Assembly (NCBI GenBank): GCA_963837445.1
Contig: CAWINK010000022.1
Location: forward strand, 1 to 64,000
Source of the DNA: JACVRW01 sp963837445
Lineage (GTDB): Bacteria; Actinomycetota; Thermoleophilia; Solirubrobacterales; Thermoleophilaceae
Direction of reading: 5' to 3'
Length of the DNA: 64,000 nucleotides
Shown: piece after piece, positions 1 through 8,821 of the stretch
Layout of the letters: every line of letters starts with the position of its first letter
How positions within the stretch are numbered: position 1 is the stretch's first letter
The notes under the pieces: generated by a model
The model's input: the letters and a program-made list of their open reading frames with translations, nothing else
What the model was told of the DNA's origin: nothing
Database searches by the model: none
Program-made: the position numbers and the translations under genes

Positions 1-1906
1 GCTCGCGGCCCAGCGGCAGGTTGCCGATCTCGAGGCCCTGGTCCGCCTGGATCACGTGCATCACCGCGTTGATCAGCGCGAGGTGCGTGAACGCCTGCGG
101 GAAGTTGCCCAGGTGGCGGCCCGAGCGCGGATCGATCTCCTCCGCGTAGAGGCCGAGCGGGCTGGCGTAGGAGAGCAGCTTGTCGCACAGGTCGCGCGCG
201 CGACGGATCTCGCCGATCTCCACCAGGGCGGAGACGAGCCAGAAGGAGCAGATCGCGAAGCTGCCCTCCTCGCCCTCGAGACCGTCGTCGGTCTCATCGG
301 TGCGGTAGCGAAGGACCAGCCCGTCCACGGTCAGCTCGTCGGCGATCGCGAGCACCGTCCGCACCACGCGCTCGTCGTCGGCCGGCAGGAAGCGCGTGAG
401 CACGGTGAGCAGCACCGAGGCGTCAAGAGCGTCGGTGTCGTAGTGCTGCGTGAACACGCCGCGCTCGTCGAGGCCGTTCTCGAGGATGTCGGCCTTGATC
501 TCGTCCGCCGCCGACTGCCAGCGCGCGGCGTACTCGAGCTCGCCGCGCATCTCCGCGAGGCGCGCGCCGCGGTCCACTGCCACCCAGCACATCAGCTTCG
601 ACGAGGTGAAGTGCCTCGGCTCGCCGCGGATCTCCCAGATGCCCCGGTCGGGCTCGCGCCACTTCTCGAGCGCCCTCTCGACCTGCTCCTTCACGATCGG
701 CCAGATCCGGTCCGGCAGGAAGTTGCGCGACCTGGTGTGAAGGTAGATCGAGTCGAGCAGCGCACCCCAGACGTCGTGCTGCTCCTGCTTGTAGGCGCCG
801 TTCCCCACCCGGACCGGCACGGCCTCCTCGTAGCCGGACAGGTGATCGAGCGTGAACTCCGGGATCTCCCCCTCACCATCGATCCTGTACATGATCTGGA
901 GGTCGCCCTCCTCCTGGTCCGCGATGTCGGCGATGAAGTAGAAGAAGTCGTTGGCCTCCCAGTCGAACCCGAGCGTGTAGAGGCCCCAGAGCATGAACGT
1001 GGAGTCGCGGATCCAGCTGAAGCGGTAGTCCCAGTTGCGCTCCCCGCCCGGCGTCTCCGGGAGCGAGGTGGTGGCGGCGGCCACCAGCGCCCCGGTGGGC
1101 GCATACGACAGGCCCTTGAGCGTGAGCGCCGAGCGCTGGAGGTACGTGCGCCACGGGTGGTCCGGGAAGTTCCCGTGGTCGAGCCAGTGCTGCCAGTGGT
1201 GCGCGGTCCAGACGAGCCTGTCGTATGCGTCCTCGTAGGTCGTGGGAGCGGGATGCTCAGACCACGAGAGCGCCACGAACAGGGTGTCGCCCTCCTTCAT
1301 CAGCGTTCGCCCTGTGGCCCGCGGCCCCTCGAAGCCCATGTTCATGTCAGACGTCAGGTGCAGCTCCACGTCCGAGCCCTCGGCGCGGCAGACCGCCGCG
1401 TGATAGCCCGGCCCGCTGTACTCCCAGTCGCCGAGCTTGCGGGCGTAGTCGAAGCGGGGGTCGCAGTCCATCGTCACCTGGAGCTCGCCGTTCACGCAGC
1501 GGACCATCCGCAGCAGCACGTGGTCGGCGTCGTAGTCGGTGGGCGCGCGCCTGTGCGTGTGCGAGCGGTCCTGCTCGTGATGCCAGGGCCCGATCAGGAG
1601 GACATCGCGCACGATGATCCAGCCGCCGCTCGTGCCCCAGCTCGTCTCGAGCACGTTCGTGCCCGGCAGGTAGCGGCGGGCGGCCGGAACGTCGATGTCG
1701 GCAGGGCCGAGCCGGAACCCTCCCGCGTCGCGGTCGAGGATCGCGCCGAACACGCTCGGCGAGTCGAATCGCGGTAGGCAGAGCCACTCCACGTTCCCGT
1801 TCGGGGCCACGAGCGCGCAGGTCTCGCAGTCGGACAGGAAGCCGTATTCCGCGATCGGCGGGAAGGGGCTCGCCGTGACGCCGCGGTCGGGCGCCCACTC
1901 GGTCAT
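1..1906 (-). CDS. Glycoside hydrolase family 15 protein (glucoamylase/trehalase type), 3' end outside window
   Basis: Reading leftward from ATG at 1906, the frame stays open to base 1, so at least 635 residues are present and the C-terminus is missing. The protein opens with a GH15 N-terminal beta-domain (IAEYGFLSDCETCALVAPNG, then WLCLPRFDSPSVFGAILD) and continues into the alpha/alpha-barrel with NWDYRFSWIRDSTF and later EEIDPRSGRHLGNFPQAF. Both are hallmarks of bacterial GH15 enzymes cleaving maltooligosaccharides or trehalose. There is no signal peptide, so it probably acts in the cytoplasm. The start overlaps the stop of the lactonase gene by four bases (ATGA), making it the last visible cistron of the pentose-phosphate operon. 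Released glucose could feed the operon's ROK kinase. Substrate is not decided by the sequence; a trehalase role is likely in Actinomycetota. Confidence 0.88.
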   Translation of the reverse strand, partial: MTEWAPDRGVTASPFPPIAEYGFLSDCETCALVAPNGNVEWLCLPRFDSPSVFGAILDRDAGGFRLGPADIDVPAARRYLPGTNVLETSWGTSGGWIIVRDVLLIGPWHHEQDRSHTHRRAPTDYDADHVLLRMVRCVNGELQVTMDCDPRFDYARKLGDWEYSGPGYHAAVCRAEGSDVELHLTSDMNMGFEGPRATGRTLMKEGDTLFVALSWSEHPAPTTYEDAYDRLVWTAHHWQHWLDHGNFPDHPWRTYLQRSALTLKGLSYAPTGALVAAATTSLPETPGGERNWDYRFSWIRDSTFMLWGLYTLGFDWEANDFFYFIADIADQEEGDLQIMYRIDGEGEIPEFTLDHLSGYEEAVPVRVGNGAYKQEQHDVWGALLDSIYLHTRSRNFLPDRIWPIVKEQVERALEKWREPDRGIWEIRGEPRHFTSSKLMCWVAVDRGARLAEMRGELEYAARWQSAADEIKADILENGLDERGVFTQHYDTDALDASVLLTVLTRFLPADDERVVRTVLAIADELTVDGLVLRYRTDETDDGLEGEEGSFAICSFWLVSALVEIGEIRRARDLCDKLLSYASPLGLYAEEIDPRSGRHLGNFPQAFTHLALINAVMHVIQADQGLEIGNLPLGRE

Positions 1907-2559
1907 AGCCGCGCGGCCGCCGCCGGGTCGAGCAACGCGATCACGGGGCCGTCGACCAGCGACCCCGGTGCGCGCGGGTCGGGAGGCCCGCTGAACATGC
2001 GCTCGACGGCCTCGGCCTTGTCCTCGCCGGTCACCAGGAGCACGATCTGTCCGCTCGAGTTCACCACGGGAAGAGTAAGCGTGATCCGCGACACCAGGGG
2101 CGCCATTCCGGGCGTCTCCACCCCGACCACGCGCCGCTCACGCTCGCCGAGGGCATCGTCGCCGGGGAACAGCGAGCAGATGTGCGCGTCCGGTCCGAGC
2201 CCGAGCAGGATCAGGTCGAGCGCGTCGGGCCCGAACTCGCCGAGCTCGTGCTCGTACGCGGCCGCCCCGTCCCCCGGGCCGAGCTCGCCGCGCATGCGGT
2301 GCACCGTCGCCCCTGCGACCTTGGAGAGCAGGGCGTCGTCCGCCATCCGAAAGTTGGAGTGCTCGTGGGTCGGAGCCACGCAGCGCTCGTCGGTGAACCA
2401 GATGTCCACGCCCGACCAGTCGGCCCGCAGGGTGGCCAGGCGCTCGTACGCCGCGCGCGGTGTGGAGCCACCCGTGAGCGCCACGTGACCCTGCGCGCTC
2501 GCGAGGATGTCCGCGGCAGCCCCGGCGGGGTCCCCCGACACGCGAATGTCGGCGTTCAG
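1903..2559 (-). CDS. pgl: 6-phosphogluconolactonase
   Basis: Hydrolyses 6-phosphogluconolactone between the Zwf and Gnd steps. The body carries the family motifs HVALTGGSTPRAAYERL, VDIWFTDERCV and LDLILLGLGPDAHICSLFPG. The N-terminal strand ADIRVSGDPAGAAADI lies upstream of the first plausible canonical start (GTG at 2541). The next in-frame ATG (2679) would overlap opcA by 124 bases. I therefore place the start at CTG 2559, which overlaps the opcA stop as CTGA and has GGAGG about 10 bases upstream. This gives 218 residues, slightly short for the family. If CTG is not used, GTG 2541 gives 212 residues and trims the first strand. Function is secure; the start is the uncertain part. Confidence 0.9.
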   Translation of the reverse strand: MNADIRVSGDPAGAAADILASAQGHVALTGGSTPRAAYERLATLRADWSGVDIWFTDERCVAPTHEHSNFRMADDALLSKVAGATVHRMRGELGPGDGAAAYEHELGEFGPDALDLILLGLGPDAHICSLFPGDDALGERERRVVGVETPGMAPLVSRITLTLPVVNSSGQIVLLVTGEDKAEAVERMFSGPPDPRAPGSLVDGPVIALLDPAAAARL

Positions 2560-3641
2560 CGGAGCATCGCCTCCGCGGAGTCGAGCGCGCTGCGGTAGGC
2601 GGGATCGCGGAGCAGCGCCTGGCGGATGCCCTCTCCGAGAATGCCGCCCTCGCCGCGTGAGGCGCCAAGGATCGTCCACTGGCGCTCGCGTCCCTTCGCA
2701 TCGCGGCGCCGGGCAAGCAGTCCGCCCGGGCCACGGTCGAGCGATATCGACATGCCCGACGACGTGCCGATCTCGATCCCCGCGAGGCCGGGCGCGTCCT
2801 GGTGCGGGTCGGGCTCGAGCATGAGTGTCACGTCCCGGCGCTTTGCGCTCGCGTGGCCGCGAACGGCGCCGTTCGCCGGCATCAGCGAGCCGGCGCCCCA
2901 GCCGAGGCGTGAGGCCAGCCAGCCGAAGAAGAGGATGCCGGCAGCCCCCGAGTCCGGGCGGTGGCGGACCTTGACCGAGTCGATGTGCCAGAGCTCGTCG
3001 CGCCAGCGCGGCGGGTCGAACGTGGACGCCACCCGCTCACGCCACGGTGTCGTCCGCAGCCAGGCGAGGTCGACCACGTACGCCTCGGCGCTCAGCTCCT
3101 CCGCACGCCCCAGCGCGCTAGCGGGGTCGGGCTCGCCCACCGAGTCGATAAGCGCCACCTGCGCGAGGTGAAGTAGCGCGTCCAGAGCCTCGGGGTGCCC
3201 GTGCGGCGCCCAGACGACCGTCGGGAGGTCGGTCACGACGAGCGGGTCCACGATCGTGTCGAGCTTGGGCAGATGCTTGGTCCCGACCTCGATGATCACG
3301 CGCTCGCGCGTGAGCACCGGGGCCTCCGGCCGGCGCTCACCCTCGACCGTCAGGACCACCGAGGCGTCGATGGTGGTGCGACCCGGCTCCACGTCGCAGA
3401 GGATCGTGCGCGAGGCGTGGTAGCGGCCCACCTGCTCGAGCCGGTTCATGATCTCGCCGCGCCAGTCGCGATCCACGACCACGACCAGGTTGAGCACACG
3501 GGCGGGCGCGTGTCCCTGGTCGCGCGCGTACTGCTTCGTCAGCAGGTCCCGCAGCGCCTCCTCGATCGCACCCGGGGTCGTGTCCTGCGCAGACCAGACG
3601 GCGCCCTCGTCGGGAACCTCCGGCGCCACCCTCGGAGCCAT
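2556..3641 (-). CDS. opcA: Glucose-6-phosphate dehydrogenase assembly protein OpcA
   Basis: OpcA is the allosteric/assembly partner of G6P dehydrogenase in Actinomycetota and Cyanobacteria. The 361-residue product starts MAPRVAPEVPDEGAVWSAQD and has the typical central region (VLNLVVVVDRDW, then RTILCDVEPGRTTIDASVVL) and TDLPTVVWAPHG. I chose ATG 3641, two bases after the zwf stop, over the longer frame reaching back to 3779, because the upstream extension is basic, unlike any OpcA, and lies inside zwf. Tight coupling to zwf fits a stoichiometric complex. The stop overlaps the proposed CTG start of pgl. The role comes from family knowledge and the zwf neighbour. Confidence 0.92.
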   Translation of the reverse strand: MAPRVAPEVPDEGAVWSAQDTTPGAIEEALRDLLTKQYARDQGHAPARVLNLVVVVDRDWRGEIMNRLEQVGRYHASRTILCDVEPGRTTIDASVVLTVEGERRPEAPVLTRERVIIEVGTKHLPKLDTIVDPLVVTDLPTVVWAPHGHPEALDALLHLAQVALIDSVGEPDPASALGRAEELSAEAYVVDLAWLRTTPWRERVASTFDPPRWRDELWHIDSVKVRHRPDSGAAGILFFGWLASRLGWGAGSLMPANGAVRGHASAKRRDVTLMLEPDPHQDAPGLAGIEIGTSSGMSISLDRGPGGLLARRRDAKGRERQWTILGASRGEGGILGEGIRQALLRDPAYRSALDSAEAMLR

Positions 3642-3643
3642 CG

Positions 3644-5155
3644 CTAGATGGCCCGCCAGCGATGGCCGGGGGCGAGGATCTCGTTCGCCTCCTGCGGACC
3701 GGGCGAGCCGGCGGGGTAGGTGGCGAGCGGCTCCTCGCCCTTCTCCCACGACTCGAGGATCGGATCGATGATCCGCCACTGCGACTCGACCTCGTCGTTG
3801 CGGGTGAAGAGCGTCGCGTCGCCGCGCATGGCGTCCATGATCAGCCGCTCGTACGCCTCGGGCGACTGAGACAGGAACGACGTGCCGTAGAGGAACTCCA
3901 TGTTCACCGGCCGGATGCGCATGCTGCTTCCCGGGATCTTCGCGCCCAGCGAGATCGACACGCCCTCGTTCGGCTGCATCGCCAGGATGATCTGGTTCGG
4001 CTGCACTCCGACGGAGCCGTGCGCCTCGAACGCGAGGTGCGGCACCGGCTTCAGGGTCACCGCGATCTCCGTGACCTTGCGGGCAAGCCGCTTGCCGGTG
4101 CGCAGGTAGATCGGCACGCCGGCCCAGCGCCAGTTGTCCACCTCGAGGCGGAGGGTCACGTAGGTCTCGGTCTTCGATTCCGGCGGAACGTTCTGCTCCT
4201 CCAGATAGCCGACGGCCTCCTTGCCCTCCGCCATGCCCGACGTGTACTGCGCGCGCACCACGGCCTCCGGCGCCGGCGGCTCGACAGCATGGAGGACCTT
4301 CACCTTCTCGTCGCGCACCTCGTCGGCGTCGAACATCACCGGCGGCTCCATGCAGAGCAGGCTCAGCAGCTGGAGCATGTGGTTCTGGACCAGGTCGCGC
4401 AGCGCACCCGCCTCGTCGTAGTAGCCGGCGCGCCTGCCGATGCCGAGGTCCTCCGCCGCGGTGATCTGCACGTAGTCGATGAAGTTGCGGTTCCAGATCG
4501 GCTCGAACATGCCGTTCGCGAAGCGAAAGGCGAGCATGTTCTGGACCGTCTCCTTGCCCAGGTAGTGGTCGATCCGGAAGATCTGCGACTCGTGCAGGAC
4601 CGAGAGCAGCTCGTGGTTCAGCTCGAGCGCCTCCTTGAGGCGCGTGCCGAACGGCTTCTCGATCACCACGCGGACCTCGGACTCGGAGTGCTTGTGCAGC
4701 CCGTGCTCGCCGAGCTTCTTCACGATCAGGGCGAAGAAGCTCGGAGCCGTCGAGAGGTAGAAGATGCGGTTGAAAGCGATGCCCGCGTCCTCGTCGAACT
4801 CGGCTAGCTCGCCCTTCAGCCGCTCGAACACGTCATCGACGTCGAACGTCCCCGGCACGTAGCGCACGTGCTCGAGCAGCTTCTCGAGCACCTGCTCGTC
4901 CGGCGGGCGCCGCGAGTGCTCCTGGATCGACTCGCGGGCCACCTTGCGGTACTCGTCGTCCGACATCTCCGACCTCGAGACCGCGATCAGGTTGAACCCC
5001 TCCGGAAGCGCGCCCTCGTGCGCGAGGTTGTAGATCGCGGGCAGGAGCTTGCGCTGCGCCAGGTCGCCGGTCCCGCCGAAGATCACGAGCGTCGTCGGAT
5101 GGACCGGCAGGCGCTCGAGCCCCTCGACGAGCGGGTTCTTCTCGCTGACCGCCAT
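3644..5155 (-). CDS. zwf: Glucose-6-phosphate 1-dehydrogenase
   Basis: Catalyses NADP-linked oxidation of glucose 6-phosphate to 6-phosphogluconolactone, the entry step of the oxidative pentose-phosphate pathway. The 503-residue length is normal. The N-terminal nucleotide-binding motif LVIFGGTGDLAQRKLLPAIY (about residues 22-41) and the active-site signature RIDHYLGKETVQN (about residues 194-206) are both intact, followed by the C-terminal MRIRPVNMEF region. ATG 5155 sits three bases after the gnd stop, and opcA begins two bases after this gene's stop. The gnd-zwf-opcA-pgl order is a common actinobacterial arrangement. Nothing looks broken. Confidence 0.97.
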   Translation of the reverse strand: MAVSEKNPLVEGLERLPVHPTTLVIFGGTGDLAQRKLLPAIYNLAHEGALPEGFNLIAVSRSEMSDDEYRKVARESIQEHSRRPPDEQVLEKLLEHVRYVPGTFDVDDVFERLKGELAEFDEDAGIAFNRIFYLSTAPSFFALIVKKLGEHGLHKHSESEVRVVIEKPFGTRLKEALELNHELLSVLHESQIFRIDHYLGKETVQNMLAFRFANGMFEPIWNRNFIDYVQITAAEDLGIGRRAGYYDEAGALRDLVQNHMLQLLSLLCMEPPVMFDADEVRDEKVKVLHAVEPPAPEAVVRAQYTSGMAEGKEAVGYLEEQNVPPESKTETYVTLRLEVDNWRWAGVPIYLRTGKRLARKVTEIAVTLKPVPHLAFEAHGSVGVQPNQIILAMQPNEGVSISLGAKIPGSSMRIRPVNMEFLYGTSFLSQSPEAYERLIMDAMRGDATLFTRNDEVESQWRIIDPILESWEKGEEPLATYPAGSPGPQEANEILAPGHRWRAI

Positions 5156-5158
5156 GCC

Positions 5159-6112
5159 CTACTCCGCCTGCGGCTGCTGCTGCGCCGCGGCATCGGCGGC
5201 GACCACCGCGTGGCCGCCGAACTGGTTGCGAAGCGCGGCGTTCACCTTCGCCGCGAATGCGTTCTGGCCGCGCGACGAGAAGCGCTCGTAGAGCGAGGCG
5301 GTGATCACCGGCGTGGGGATGCGCCGGTCGATGGCGTCCTCGATCGTCCAGCGGCCCTCGCCCGAGTCCTCCACGTAGGGAGCGAGGTTCGCGAGCTCGT
5401 TGCCCTCCTGCTCGAAGGCCCGGGCCGCCAGCTCGCAGAGCCACGAGCGCACCACGGAGCCCTGCATCCAGAGGTGGGCGATCTTCGCGTTGTCGAGCTC
5501 GTACTCGCAGGAGTCGAAGAGCGCGAAGCCCTCCGCGTAGGCCTGCATCAGTCCGTACTCGACCCCGTTGTGGACCATCTTCACGTAGTGGCCGGCGCCC
5601 GTCGGCCCGAAGTGGCCCCAGCCAGGCCCGTGCTCGTCGGTGGAGGGCGGAGCGAGCACGTCGAGGATCGGACTGAGCCGCTCCACGGCCTCGTCGTCGC
5701 CGCCGACCATCATGCAATAGCCCACGCTGATCCCCCAGACGCCGCCGCTGGTGCCCACGTCCACGTAGTGGATGCCGCTCGGCCTGAGCTGCTCCTGGCG
5801 GAGCTTGTCGTCGGTCCAGCGCGAGTTTCCGCCGTCGACGATGGTGTCGCCCTCGTCGAGCAGCTCGCCGAGCTTGTCGACGGTGCTCTGGGTCGCCTCG
5901 CCGGCCGGGACCATGATCCAGACCGTGCGCGGCGGCTCGAGCCGTGCGACGAGGTCCTCGAGCGAGGCCACGCCGGTGGCGCCGTGGCCCTCCGCCTCGC
6001 CGACCGCGTCCGCGTTGAAGTCGAACACCACGCACTCGTGCTCCGAGTCGCGCTGGATGCGGTGGACCATGTTGCCGCCCATCTTGCCGAGGCCAACGAA
6101 CCCAAGTTGCAT
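5159..6112 (-). CDS. gnd: 6-phosphogluconate dehydrogenase, decarboxylating (short form)
   Basis: Oxidatively decarboxylates 6-phosphogluconate to ribulose 5-phosphate. The 317-residue protein begins with the Rossmann motif MQLGFVGLGKMGGNMVHRI and contains IVDGGNSRW, VGTSGGVWGISVGYCMMVGG and the catalytic segment GAGHYVKMVHNGVEYGLMQA. The length matches the short (about 300-residue) Gnd class rather than the roughly 470-residue form. The short class is often NAD-preferring, but cofactor choice is not proven here. The C-terminus ends in a Gln/Ala-rich tail (AAQQQPQAE). The start overlaps the stop of the upstream tal-pgi gene by one base (TGATG), indicating coupled translation. Confidence 0.95.
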   Translation of the reverse strand: MQLGFVGLGKMGGNMVHRIQRDSEHECVVFDFNADAVGEAEGHGATGVASLEDLVARLEPPRTVWIMVPAGEATQSTVDKLGELLDEGDTIVDGGNSRWTDDKLRQEQLRPSGIHYVDVGTSGGVWGISVGYCMMVGGDDEAVERLSPILDVLAPPSTDEHGPGWGHFGPTGAGHYVKMVHNGVEYGLMQAYAEGFALFDSCEYELDNAKIAHLWMQGSVVRSWLCELAARAFEQEGNELANLAPYVEDSGEGRWTIEDAIDRRIPTPVITASLYERFSSRGQNAFAAKVNAALRNQFGGHAVVAADAAAQQQPQAE

Positions 6113-8811
6113 CAGATCAACCTCCTCACGGCCTCCGGCCCATCGATCTCGATCCTGGCAACCCCCAACCCATGAGCCCGGAGCGTCTGCATGTCACCGA
6201 GCGCCTGCGCGTTCTTCAGGTGCTCGAACGAATAGCCGGCCTCGGGAATCTCGATGTCCTCGGCAGCGGGCTGGTAGAGCTGGATGAACAGGCCGTTCGC
6301 GGGCCCGCCCTTGTGGTACTGGCCCGTGGAGTGCAGATACCTGGGGCCATAGCCGAACGTGGTCGCGCACCTCGTCCGCTCGCGCAGCGCCACGCGCAGC
6401 TCCGTCACGGCGGCATCCAGCTCTTCCGAGGGCGGGGCGAACGCGGTGATCGCGATGTAGTTGGGCGGCGCCGCGCCCGCGAGCAGCTCCTCGAGCGAGC
6501 CCGGGTCCACGTCGGGGAGCCCCTCGTCGAGGATGCGCGCGGTGTTGTCCTTGGCCTCCTGCACGTTCGGCTGGTCGAACGGGTTGATCCCGAGCACCCA
6601 GCCCACCACGGCCGTTGCGAACTCGGCGAAGAAGAAGATCCGCCCGAGGTCGGCGGCGCCGCCGGTCACGGACAGCGTCGCGGTCGGGTGCCCGGCGCGG
6701 CCGAGCGCCTCGATGGCGGCGTCCAGCTCCTCATCCGGCTCGTCCTCGTTGCGCAGGTAGGCGAAGACGCGGTCGTCGCCGTAGGCCTCCGGCGGCGCGA
6801 GCGGCTCGTCGGCCACCGGCAGGATGCCCTTGCCGTGCTTGCCGGTCGACTCGGCCACAAGCTGCTCGACCCAGAGGCCGAAGCTCGAGATCGGGTCCGA
6901 CACGAGGTAGGTCAGCTTGTCGCGGCCGTGCTGGGCCAGCTCGCCCATCACGCAGCCGAGCCACAGGCCCGAGTTCGACTGAGCGGAGTCGAACTGGGCG
7001 CAGTTCTGCTCGGCCACCTGCGCCTGGTGGAGCATCCCCTCGATGTTCACGCCGGCGCACGCCGCCGGCACCAGGCCGAAGTATGAGAGAACGGAGTAGC
7101 GGCCGCCGATGTCGGGGTCGTTCTCGAAGACGTGCCGGAAGCCGCGCTCGCGGGCCAGCTCCGCGAGCCCGCTGCCGGGGTCGGTCACCGCGCAGAAGCG
7201 CGAGCCGTCCCCGCCGCTGCGCTCATAGAAGTAGCGCATGTGCGAGAGCGTCTCGATGGTGCCGCCGGACTTGGACGAGACGATGAACAGCGTCTTGTCG
7301 AGGTCCACCGCGCGCTCCGTGTCCCGCACCGCGCCCGGGTCCGTCGAATCGAGCACGTGCAGCCGCATGCCGTCGGGGAGGTGGCCGTACGAGCGCCGGA
7401 TCACCTCGGGCCCGAGGCTCGAGCCGCCCATCCCGAGCAGCACGGCGTGCTCCAGCCCGTCGGCCCTGGCCGCGTCCGCGAACTCGCGGAGGTCGGCGGC
7501 GTGCTCGAGCATCTTTTCGCTGATCGTGAGCCATCCGAGCCGGTTGCCGATCTCCGGCACGCCCGGGCCACCCCAGAGCGACTGGTCGTGCGCCCAGATT
7601 CGCTTGGCCACGTTCTCGCGCTGCGCCGCGTGCACGCGCGCGATCACCGGCGGCTCGAGCTCGTCGGGCAGCGTCGCCTTGATCGTCCGGGGCCTGCCCG
7701 TGACGATCCCCTCGCGCGCCAGCTCGATCCCGCCGATCAGCGCGTCGAAGGGGTCCACGAACTTGTCGATCCCCTCGCGCAGGAGCTTCTTCGTCACATC
7801 GCCCATGTCGATGCCCGCGGCCTCGAGGCGCTCGAGGTCCCCGCTCGGGTCCTCGTCGGCCGTGGCGCCGGTCACCTCGAGCTCCTCGGCGCAGGCGAGC
7901 AGGGTCGGCATCGGCATGGTGTTCACGGTGTCCGGTGCCACGAGCGAGTCCACGTACTTGGTCTCGGGGTAGTGCGGGTCCTTCACTCCCGTGGACGCCC
8001 ACAGGGGGCGCTGCACCGGCGCGCCGGCGTCGCGCAGCGCCGCGAAGCGCTCGCCGCGGAACAGCTCCTTGAAGCGCTGGTAGGCCGCGCGGGCGTTCGC
8101 GACCGCCGCGATCCCGCGCAGCTCCTCGTATTGGTCGGGGTTGGCATCGGCGAGGCGCTTGTCGACCTCGGAGTCCACGCGCGATACGAAGAAGCTGGCC
8201 ACCGAGTGCACGTCGAGCGACTCGCCGGCCGCGTGCCGGCGCTCCATGCCGCGGATGAACGCCTCGGCGATGGCGGTGTACGACTCGACTGAGAACAGCA
8301 GGGTCACGTTCACGTTGATCCCGGCCGCGATCGCCTCCTCGATGGCGGGCACCCCCGCCTCGGTGCCGGGGATCTTGAGCATCAGGTTCGGGCGCTCCAC
8401 GCGCTCCCAGTACTCGCGCGCCTGCCGTAGCGTGGCCTCGGTGTCGTGTGCGAACGCCGGCTCGACCTCGAGCGAGACGAAGCCGTCGGCGTGGTCGGCC
8501 TCGTCCCAGACCCCGCGCAGGACGTCGCAGGCGAGCTGCACGTCGAGAACCGCAATCTCGTCGTAGATCTCGCGCGCGGACAGCCCCTTGGGCGCCAGGT
8601 CCGCGATCTGCTCGTCGTAGTCGGTCGAGCCGAGAATGGCCTTCTCGAAGATCGCCGGGTTCGAGGTCACGCCGCGCAGGGACAGCTCGCGCTCGAGACG
8701 CTCGAGCTCGCCGCACGTGATCAGGCTGCGGCGGATCTGGTCGAGCCAGACGCTCGTGCCGGCGGCCGTGAGCGCCGCAAGCCTCTCATTCACTCGTGCG
8801 CCGACGCTCAT
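6112..8811 (-). CDS. tal-pgi: Bifunctional transaldolase / glucose-6-phosphate isomerase fusion
   Basis: This 899-residue protein joins two enzymes. Residues about 1-370 are transaldolase: LSLRGVTSNPAIFEKAI, LMLKIPGTEAG with the Schiff-base lysine, and AGINVNVTLLFS. Residues about 380-890 are phosphoglucose isomerase: VLLGMGGSSLGPEVIRRSYG, FIVSSKSGGTIETLSH, and a C-terminal YHKGGPANGLFIQL segment. One polypeptide thus links the non-oxidative pentose-phosphate branch to fructose/glucose 6-phosphate interconversion. Such fusions are known in Actinomycetota and some other phyla. Both halves look intact with no linker frameshift. It lies ten bases after the transketolase stop and overlaps the gnd start by one base. 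Confidence 0.96.
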   Translation of the reverse strand: MSVGARVNERLAALTAAGTSVWLDQIRRSLITCGELERLERELSLRGVTSNPAIFEKAILGSTDYDEQIADLAPKGLSAREIYDEIAVLDVQLACDVLRGVWDEADHADGFVSLEVEPAFAHDTEATLRQAREYWERVERPNLMLKIPGTEAGVPAIEEAIAAGINVNVTLLFSVESYTAIAEAFIRGMERRHAAGESLDVHSVASFFVSRVDSEVDKRLADANPDQYEELRGIAAVANARAAYQRFKELFRGERFAALRDAGAPVQRPLWASTGVKDPHYPETKYVDSLVAPDTVNTMPMPTLLACAEELEVTGATADEDPSGDLERLEAAGIDMGDVTKKLLREGIDKFVDPFDALIGGIELAREGIVTGRPRTIKATLPDELEPPVIARVHAAQRENVAKRIWAHDQSLWGGPGVPEIGNRLGWLTISEKMLEHAADLREFADAARADGLEHAVLLGMGGSSLGPEVIRRSYGHLPDGMRLHVLDSTDPGAVRDTERAVDLDKTLFIVSSKSGGTIETLSHMRYFYERSGGDGSRFCAVTDPGSGLAELARERGFRHVFENDPDIGGRYSVLSYFGLVPAACAGVNIEGMLHQAQVAEQNCAQFDSAQSNSGLWLGCVMGELAQHGRDKLTYLVSDPISSFGLWVEQLVAESTGKHGKGILPVADEPLAPPEAYGDDRVFAYLRNEDEPDEELDAAIEALGRAGHPTATLSVTGGAADLGRIFFFAEFATAVVGWVLGINPFDQPNVQEAKDNTARILDEGLPDVDPGSLEELLAGAAPPNYIAITAFAPPSEELDAAVTELRVALRERTRCATTFGYGPRYLHSTGQYHKGGPANGLFIQLYQPAAEDIEIPEAGYSFEHLKNAQALGDMQTLRAHGLGVARIEIDGPEAVRRLI

Positions 8812-8821
8812 GGTGCTCCTT

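Noticed and set aside
56..1777. Long rightward open frame (573 codons)
   Set aside because: It is the antisense shadow of the GH15 gene; its product is Arg/Val/His-rich with no recognisable domain, while the opposite strand carries clear GH15 motifs.
3662..6175. Two long rightward frames opposite zwf and gnd
   Set aside because: Shadows of well-conserved enzymes; no ribosome-binding site or domain supports them.
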